Source: Betaproteobacteria bacterium | Lineage (GTDB): Bacteria > Pseudomonadota > Gammaproteobacteria > Burkholderiales > Usitatibacteraceae | DNA: 11,388 nt | Reading direction: 5' to 3' | Assembly: GCA_025362705.1 (NCBI GenBank) | Contig: JANYFH010000152.1 | Span: 1 to 11,388 of the forward strand | Shown: positions 6,865 to 11,388 of the stretch, in pieces | Numbering within the stretch: the first letter of the stretch is position 1 | Layout: each line of letters starts with the position of its first letter | The notes under the pieces: model-generated | The model's database searches: none | Seen by the model: the letters and a program-made list of their open reading frames with translations, nothing else | What the model was told of the DNA's origin: nothing | Translations under genes and position numbers: made by a program

Positions 6865-7968
6865 ATGGATCGTCGTAAATTCCTCTCCCGCGCTGCCGTC
6901 GCTGGCGGCACACTCTCTGCCGCAGCCGCCACGCAGGCAATCGCGCAGGCGCCCGCTCTGCCCAGCATCAAGTGGCGCTGCGCCTCAAGTTTCCCCAAAA
7001 GCCTCGATACCATTTATGGCGGCGCTGAAGTATTGTCGAAACGACTGGCCGCAATCACGGGCGGCAAGTTCCAGATTCAGGTATTCGCGGCGGGCGAAAT
7101 TGTTCCTGCGTTCAGTACCGTGGACGCAGTGCAAAACGGCACGGTGGAATGCACGCACACGGCGAGCTATTACTTCGTTGGCAAGAACAAGGCGTTTGCA
7201 TTCGATACCACCCTGCCCTTCGGCCTTAATCAGCGCCAGCAGAATGCGTGGATTCACTATGGCGGCGGCCTGCAACTGGTGCGCGAGTTCATGAAGGATT
7301 ACAACATCATCACGTTCCCCGGCGGAAATACCGGTGTGCAAATGGGTGGTTGGTTGCGCAAGGAAGTAAAAACCGTTGCCGACCTGAAAGGCATCAAGTT
7401 CCGCATCGCGGGTCTCGGTGGTGACGTGTTAGCCAAGCTCGGCGTGATTCCGCAGCAGATTCCTGGCGGCGATATTTATCCGGCGCTGGAAAAGGGCACC
7501 ATTGACGGCGCCGAATGGGTTGGTCCATATGACGACGAAAAACTCGGCTTCTACAAAGTGATCAAGAATTATTATTACCCGGGCTGGTGGGAAAGCAATT
7601 CGCAGTACTCGTTTTTCGTCAACATTAAAGAGTGGGAAAAACTGCCGAAGGAATACCAGGCTGCGTTCGAAGCCGCAGCGTATGAGGCTAATCTGGACAT
7701 GATGGCCTCTTACGACTTCAAGAATCCGATTGCGCTGCGAAGCCTCGTCGGCAAAGGCGTGCAACTGCATTCGTTCTCGCCTGAGATCATGAAGGCAGCG
7801 CAGGTTGCAGCGTTTGGATTGTTCGAGGAAGAGGCCGACAAGAATCCGGCGTTCAAGAAAATGTATGTGCCGTGGCTTAAGTTCCGCGAAGACATCAACC
7901 TGTGGCATCGTGTGGCCGAGCAGACTTACTCTACATTCGCTGCGGCGAATCCGCCGCCGAAGAAATAG
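6865..7968 (+). CDS. TRAP transporter solute-binding protein, DctP family (TakP-like 2-oxoacid binding protein)
   Basis: 367 residues from the ATG at 6865, which has a good Shine-Dalgarno (AAAGGA, 6854-6859). An in-frame extension to 6811 is rejected because it would bury the signal peptide. The N-terminus DRRKFLSRAAVAGG is a twin-arginine (Tat) signal, with likely cleavage after AIA or AQA (residues 27-29), so the protein acts in the periplasm. The mature part resembles Rhodobacter sphaeroides TakP, a 2-oxoacid/sodium-binding protein: ASSFPKSLDTIYGGAE (40-55), FPGGNTGVQMGGW (151-163), the conserved ligand-carboxylate arginine R180 in GIKFRIAG, and GAEWVGPYDDEKLGFYK (215-231). TRAP systems need DctQ and DctM membrane subunits; none is in this window. 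The ligand (pyruvate or another oxoacid) is inferred from family resemblance. Confidence 0.9.
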   Translation: MDRRKFLSRAAVAGGTLSAAAATQAIAQAPALPSIKWRCASSFPKSLDTIYGGAEVLSKRLAAITGGKFQIQVFAAGEIVPAFSTVDAVQNGTVECTHTASYYFVGKNKAFAFDTTLPFGLNQRQQNAWIHYGGGLQLVREFMKDYNIITFPGGNTGVQMGGWLRKEVKTVADLKGIKFRIAGLGGDVLAKLGVIPQQIPGGDIYPALEKGTIDGAEWVGPYDDEKLGFYKVIKNYYYPGWWESNSQYSFFVNIKEWEKLPKEYQAAFEAAAYEANLDMMASYDFKNPIALRSLVGKGVQLHSFSPEIMKAAQVAAFGLFEEEADKNPAFKKMYVPWLKFREDINLWHRVAEQTYSTFAAANPPPKK

Positions 7969-7987
7969 TAGCGACTTGCCCGACAAG

Positions 7988-8014
7988 AAAATGCCCGCAA
8001 CATGCGGGCATTTT
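7988..8014. terminator. Bidirectional rho-independent terminator
   Basis: A perfect 12-bp stem, AAAATGCCCGCA (7988-7999) and TGCGGGCATTTT (8003-8014), with loop ACA. It is followed by TAATTT on the plus strand and preceded by A-rich sequence, which gives a T-run on the minus strand. It sits 19 bases after the TRAP gene stop, between that gene and the convergent Nudix-ThiE gene, and probably terminates both. Confidence 0.9.
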
Positions 8015-8024
8015 TAATTTCGAT

Positions 8025-8053
8025 AAACTCTAGCACTGGTGCGGCTTTCAGGC
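8025..8053. repeat. Partial copy (B) of the palindromic element found between bioB and bioF
   Basis: These 29 bases match the left end of copy A (2448-2477) except for two substitutions and a small difference near the end. The shared core is CTAGCACTGG, then Y, GCGG and TTTCAGGC. The matching right arm is absent. Instead a separate inverted repeat follows, GCCATTTTA (8052-8060) against TAAAATGGC (8076-8084). It lies between the terminator and the stop codon of the convergent Nudix-ThiE gene. Confidence 0.6.
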
Positions 8054-8084
8054 CATTTTAGTCCGGAAGGCGCCGTAAAATGGC
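8052..8084. other. Stem-loop downstream of the Nudix-ThiE gene
   Basis: A 9-bp perfect inverted repeat, GCCATTTTA and TAAAATGGC, encloses a 15-base GC-rich loop and lies 14 bases beyond the minus-strand stop at 8098. There is no T-tract after it on either strand, so it is not a classic terminator. It may be a rearranged right half of repeat copy B or an mRNA 3'-end structure. Confidence 0.4.
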
Positions 8085-8097
8085 GTTCTACGTCAAA

Positions 8098-9036
8098 TTA
8101 TGCTGGTAAACCTCGCTGCATTGCCACCCCATGCCCGCCATGTAACATCGCCTCACCCAAGTCCTCCGCCGACAAACCGCCAAGCGCGTACACCGGCAAG
8201 GGTGCCGCTTCGACTATCGCTGCAAATTTGCTCCAGCCCAACGGCACTTCCCCTGCGTGCGTTAGCGTTGGCTTCACCGCACCGAGCACCACAAAGTCCA
8301 GCTTCAACTCAGCAGCGCGCTCAATTTCAAATCTGCCGTGCGTCGATGCGCCCACCAACGCAACATCGGGTCGACAGGTGGATTGGTGCAGCTGAAGCGC
8401 CGTGAGATGCACGCCGTCGGCACCGATCACGCGAGCCTGTTCAATATCGCTATTGACCAGTACCTTCGCGCCATGCGCGTGAACAAGCTGCACGACCCGC
8501 GTGGCAAATTGCAGGCGCTCATTTGCCGGCATGTTTTTCTCGCGGATCTGAACCAGCCGCAAGCCATTTTCCAGCGCCCGTTCCAAACGGTTCAAATAAT
8601 CTGCGACGCCCATCTCGGTAGCGTTGGTGATCGCGTACATTGAGGGCAGCGCGAGCGCTTTGAAAATCGGCACGCAGCCCGGCAGCGTTGGCGCGACAGT
8701 AAGTGCATCAAGCCGCTGCCACTGAAATTGCTGGCGTTCCATGCCGCACATCTCACCCTGCCACGCAGTTACACGCCAGCAGTTGAGCCGCACGGTGGCA
8801 TGCGTGTAGACCATCATAAAACTGAACCACGGCGTTGCGCTGGTGATGGCGACGTTTAATTCTTCCATCAGTTCGCGTTTCAGCGCCTGCAGCACCGATT
8901 CACCTGGCTCAATTTTGCCGCCGGGAAACTCCCAATAGCCGGGATACGGTTTGCCTTCGGGGCGCGACGAGAGCAGAAAGCTGCCATCGGGTTTGATGAA
9001 TACGGCAACGGCAACTTCGGTAATCTGCCGCGTCAT
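8098..9036 (-). CDS. Nudix hydrolase (MutT-like) fused to a ThiE/TenI-like domain
   Basis: 312 residues. The N-terminal domain (1-130) carries the Nudix box G40-x5-E46-x7-REL-x-EE (54-59), preceded by YPGYWEFPGG as in MutT. The usual Gly near the end of the box is N61. MutT enzymes hydrolyse 8-oxo-dGTP. The C-terminal domain (131-312) has a ThiE/TenI-type TIM-barrel: LVQIREK (161-167), NSDIEQARVIGADGVHL (195-211), GASTHG (229-234) and YALGGL (283-288). However, residues needed in thiamine-phosphate synthase are replaced (S196, Q215 and H260 where Asp, Asp and Lys are expected), so true ThiE activity is doubtful. Such fusions are known in beta- and gammaproteobacteria near argJ. The start is ATG 9036, sharing one base with the ATPase stop (TAATG); a longer frame to 9276 would only overlap that gene. 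Confidence 0.9.
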   Translation of the reverse strand: MTRQITEVAVAVFIKPDGSFLLSSRPEGKPYPGYWEFPGGKIEPGESVLQALKRELMEELNVAITSATPWFSFMMVYTHATVRLNCWRVTAWQGEMCGMERQQFQWQRLDALTVAPTLPGCVPIFKALALPSMYAITNATEMGVADYLNRLERALENGLRLVQIREKNMPANERLQFATRVVQLVHAHGAKVLVNSDIEQARVIGADGVHLTALQLHQSTCRPDVALVGASTHGRFEIERAAELKLDFVVLGAVKPTLTHAGEVPLGWSKFAAIVEAAPLPVYALGGLSAEDLGEAMLHGGHGVAMQRGLPA

Positions 9037-9959
9037 TAGGTGCGGTATTTTCCTGGCGACGACCGTTTTTTTGCCGTGACATGCGCGCCAGCCCAGTCGC
9101 GCGCAAATTGGTATGCCACACGACCGCTGCGGGAGCCGCGTTCCAGCGCCCATAACAAAGCGGACTTGCGCAAAGCTTCGGTATTCGCAGCAGCGGACTT
9201 GCCCGCCAGCACGGCTACCCAGTGCGTCACGATGTCCAGGTACTGCTCCTGATCGAACGGATAAAACGACAACCACAATCCGAAACGCTCAGACAGCGAA
9301 ATTTTTTCTTCCGTCGTTTCGCCCGGATGAATTTCGCCATCTTCGGTATGTTTTGTTTCGAGGTTTTCGCTCATCTTCTCCGGCATGAGATGGCGGCGAT
9401 TGCTGGTGGCATACACGAGTAGATTGTCGTTGGTGGTGGAGATGCCGCCATCAAGCACGGACTTCAACGCTTTGTAGCCCGGATCATTGGCTTCAAATGA
9501 AAGGTCGTCGCTGAAAATGACGAAGCGTTCGGGTCTGCCTGCGATAAGATCCGCGATCTCGGGCAGATCAACCATGTCGGCACGATCAACTTCGATCAGG
9601 CGCAGGCCCTGTTTGGCAAACGCCTGCAGGGCTGCTTTGACGAGTGAAGATTTGCCGGTGCCACGCGCGCCGGTGAGCAGCACATTGTTGGCGGTGCGAC
9701 CCATCACGAACTGACGGGTATTAGCTTCAATTCGCGATTTCTGGTCGTCGATATCTTTCAAATCCGAGAAGCGAATGACGTGCGGATGCAGAACGCCAAC
9801 CAGCGCGCCGCGCCGTCCAAAAATAGTCTGTTCACGACGCCAGCGATAAGCAATAAAACGATTCCACTCAGGTGCGGTGTTGTGTGCGGGCAGATATCGC
9901 TCTGCACGTTCGAGCAAAACTTCGACGCGTTTCAATACGGAATCGGCTTTCGAAAACAT
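9036..9959 (-). CDS. DUF815-type AAA+ ATPase of unknown cellular role
   Basis: A 307-residue predicted P-loop ATPase. Walker A is GARGTGKSS (97-105, K103). Walker B is FVIFSDDL (146-153) with acidic D151/D152. A sensor-1-like TSNRRH (185-190) includes N187, and an ERFG segment (224-227) followed by LWLSFYPFDQEQYL is typical of the DUF815 group. The N-terminal about 80 residues are helical and charged; no membrane segment or signal peptide is seen, so it is probably cytoplasmic. The group is widespread and annotated only as a predicted AAA+ ATPase; I know of no established substrate. It starts on the last base of the argJ stop (TGATG) and ends one base into the Nudix-ThiE start, so translation of all three is probably coupled. 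Confidence 0.9.
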   Translation of the reverse strand: MFSKADSVLKRVEVLLERAERYLPAHNTAPEWNRFIAYRWRREQTIFGRRGALVGVLHPHVIRFSDLKDIDDQKSRIEANTRQFVMGRTANNVLLTGARGTGKSSLVKAALQAFAKQGLRLIEVDRADMVDLPEIADLIAGRPERFVIFSDDLSFEANDPGYKALKSVLDGGISTTNDNLLVYATSNRRHLMPEKMSENLETKHTEDGEIHPGETTEEKISLSERFGLWLSFYPFDQEQYLDIVTHWVAVLAGKSAAANTEALRKSALLWALERGSRSGRVAYQFARDWAGAHVTAKKRSSPGKYRT

Positions 9960-11188
9960 CAGGAACGGTAGTCCGCGTTGATCTTCACGTAGTCATACGA
10001 AAAATCGCAGGTCCATACAGTCGCCGACGCAGCACCGCGCCCCAACTCGACCCGCACGAGAATTTCGCTTTCCTTCATGACAGCCGATCCCAGTTCTTCG
10101 CGATAACTTTCCGCTCGTCCGCCTTGTTCCGCCACCAACACATCTCCCAGGTAGAGTTGGATGAGATCGGTATCTAGATCGTTAACGCCAGCGTAACCGA
10201 TGGCCGCAAGAATACGCCCCAAATTAGGGTCGCTCGCGAAAAACGCGGTTTTTACCAATGGAGAATTGGCGATGGCCTTGCCGATCTTCATGCACTCGGC
10301 GTGGTTTTTCCCGCTTTGTACGCGAATCGTCATGAATTTTGTCGCGCCCTCGCCGTCGCGTACGATTGCCTGTGCAAGCGCGATGGCCACATCATTTACC
10401 GCGAGTTGCAGCTTCACATATTCGGCCGTGCCCTGGCCATTGATCGGCGGATTGCTCGCTTTACCGGTCGCCATCAGGATCAGTGAATCGTTGGTGGACG
10501 TATCACCATCGATGGTGATGGCATTAAACGATACTGCCGCCGCAGCCTTCACCATATCGGCAAGCACATCGTCACCCACGACGGCATCGGTGGCGATGAA
10601 GCCGAGCATGGTGGCCATGTTTGGCTCGATCATGCCGGCACCCTTGGAAATACCGGTAATAGTGACGGTATGGCCATCGATATTGATTTGACGCGACACC
10701 GCTTTGGGCACGGTGTCAGTTGTCATGATGGCATGTGCAGCATCGAACCAGCCTGCAGGGGTGAGATTGGTCACACACTGCGGAACGCCAGCGATAATTT
10801 TATCCATCGGCAAGTGTTCGAGAATCACACCGGTGGAAAATGGCAACACCTGGTGGCGCGCGCAATCAAGTGCTTTGGCGACCTCGTCACAAGTCGCTTT
10901 CGCATCGGTAAAGCCCGTCGCGCCGGTGCCCGCGTTGGCGCAGCCAGTGTTGATGACAAGCGCACGAATATCAGCACCGCGCTTCAGGTGCTCGCGGCAC
11001 ACCAGCACAGGCGCTGCGCAAAAACGATTCTGCGTAAATACGCCTGCGGCAAGTGAGCCCGGTGCGAGTGATATGATCAGCATGTCTTTGCGGTCGGGCT
11101 TCTTCACGTGGGCTTTGGCGAAGCCCAGCGTTACGCCACTAATTGGCAGCAGCGATTCGGGTGTGGGAATGACGTAATTGACGGCCAT
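9959..11188 (-). CDS. argJ: Bifunctional glutamate N-acetyltransferase / amino-acid acetyltransferase (ornithine acetyltransferase)
   Basis: ArgJ transfers the acetyl group from N-acetylornithine to glutamate, recycling it in the cyclic arginine pathway; bifunctional forms also use acetyl-CoA. The precursor (409 residues, usual length about 405) cleaves itself into alpha and beta chains before the nucleophile T193 in the motif KGAGMIEPNMATMLG (182-196). The oxyanion-hole T119-G120 is in the STGV stretch, and the family C-terminus TCDFSYDYVKINADYRS is intact. The start is ATG 11188 because the protein then begins MAVNYVIP, as betaproteobacterial ArgJ typically does. An in-frame TTG at 11206 would add six residues and has a slightly better spaced GGA, so it cannot be wholly excluded. 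Whether it is mono- or bifunctional cannot be told from sequence. Confidence 0.96.
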   Translation of the reverse strand: MAVNYVIPTPESLLPISGVTLGFAKAHVKKPDRKDMLIISLAPGSLAAGVFTQNRFCAAPVLVCREHLKRGADIRALVINTGCANAGTGATGFTDAKATCDEVAKALDCARHQVLPFSTGVILEHLPMDKIIAGVPQCVTNLTPAGWFDAAHAIMTTDTVPKAVSRQINIDGHTVTITGISKGAGMIEPNMATMLGFIATDAVVGDDVLADMVKAAAAVSFNAITIDGDTSTNDSLILMATGKASNPPINGQGTAEYVKLQLAVNDVAIALAQAIVRDGEGATKFMTIRVQSGKNHAECMKIGKAIANSPLVKTAFFASDPNLGRILAAIGYAGVNDLDTDLIQLYLGDVLVAEQGGRAESYREELGSAVMKESEILVRVELGRGAASATVWTCDFSYDYVKINADYRS

Positions 11189-11223
11189 GGGAAATTTACC
11201 ATTCAAGAAAGGATTCCGGCAAA

Positions 11224-11229
11224 ATTATG
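11224..11229 (-). promoter_or_regulatory. Possible -10 element for the argJ operon
   Basis: CATAAT on the minus strand (5/6 to consensus), placed so that transcription would begin near 11217 and leave a leader of about 29 bases before argJ. No acceptable -35 hexamer is visible at 16-18 bp spacing, so this is a weak call. The 75-base region between argJ and the divergent cupin gene must hold promoters for both. Confidence 0.25.
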
Positions 11230-11263
11230 GCACGGAACGCGACCAACCTTTGGCCTCAAAACC

Positions 11264-11388
11264 ATGAAAACCACCTACACTGAAATCCCCCCATTCATTA
11301 CCAAAGACGGCTCTGTCATCCGTGAACTAATGCACCCCGCCACGCATGGCGTAAGCACCATGAGCTTTGCCGAAGCTATCGTCGAGGC
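11264..11388 (+). CDS. Cupin-domain protein, N-terminal part only (cut by window end)
   Basis: The frame from ATG 11264 is open to the end of the window (41 codons plus two bases). It begins MKTTYTEIPPFITKDGS, continues with VIRELMHPATHG, and ends with SFAEAIVEA. The pattern of a Thr-Lys-Asp-Gly-Ser turn, then (I/V)REL(M/L)HP, then a strand starting SFAEA, is what I know from small single-domain cupins of about 110-130 residues. The metal-binding His motifs would lie beyond the window, so function cannot be judged. It diverges from argJ with a 75-base gap. No strong Shine-Dalgarno is visible before the ATG. Confidence 0.65.
   Translation, partial: MKTTYTEIPPFITKDGSVIRELMHPATHGVSTMSFAEAIVE

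Noticed and set aside
9037..9276. 80-residue N-terminal extension of the Nudix-ThiE protein
   Set aside because: It overlaps the 3' end of the ATPase gene in another frame and has no Nudix-like sequence; the TAATG junction gives a clear start at 9036.
10200..11177. Two plus-strand open frames of 163 and 157 codons opposite argJ
   Set aside because: Their Ala/Ser/Pro-rich composition comes from reading conserved argJ codons in reverse; argJ itself is certain.

Overview
This window is chromosomal DNA from a proteobacterium, most likely a betaproteobacterium. GC content is moderate to high. The gene order bioB-bioF-bioH-bioC-bioD, and the argJ / AAA+ ATPase / Nudix-ThiE cluster, are arrangements I associate with that class. 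This is an inference from gene order and protein character, not from a database search. No mobile element, CRISPR array, rRNA or tRNA gene was seen, and most of the window is well-packed housekeeping metabolism.

Layout: (1) positions 96-1327, minus strand: comF (phosphoribosyltransferase-like protein) followed 5 bases later by trmL (tRNA wobble-position 2'-O-methyltransferase). (2) positions 1436-6773, plus strand: a biotin operon diverging from comF. bioB comes first, then a 91-base gap holding a nested inverted repeat, then bioF, bioH, bioC and bioD joined by 4-base stop/start overlaps, then a HAD phosphatase 27 bases downstream. Between them these cover pimeloyl-ACP priming and release (BioC, BioH) and three of the four ring-assembly steps (BioF, BioD, BioB); bioA is not here. 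(3) positions 6865-7968, plus strand: a stand-alone Tat-exported TRAP-type solute-binding protein resembling the 2-oxoacid-binding protein TakP. It has its own ribosome binding site and ends at a strong stem-loop terminator. (4) positions 8098-11188, minus strand: argJ, a DUF815-type AAA+ ATPase and a Nudix-ThiE fusion, each stop codon sharing one base with the next start (TGATG, TAATG). (5) from 11264, plus strand: the first 41 codons of a cupin-like protein, cut by the window end.

The two most interesting items are a dispersed inverted-repeat element and the Nudix-ThiE fusion. The repeat has a full copy between bioB and bioF and a second, apparently truncated copy near 8025; both are marked by CTAG tetranucleotides. 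In the fusion protein, the ThiE-like domain keeps the fold and phosphate-site motifs but lacks three residues required in genuine thiamine-phosphate synthases. I found no convincing evidence of a wholly new multi-gene system.
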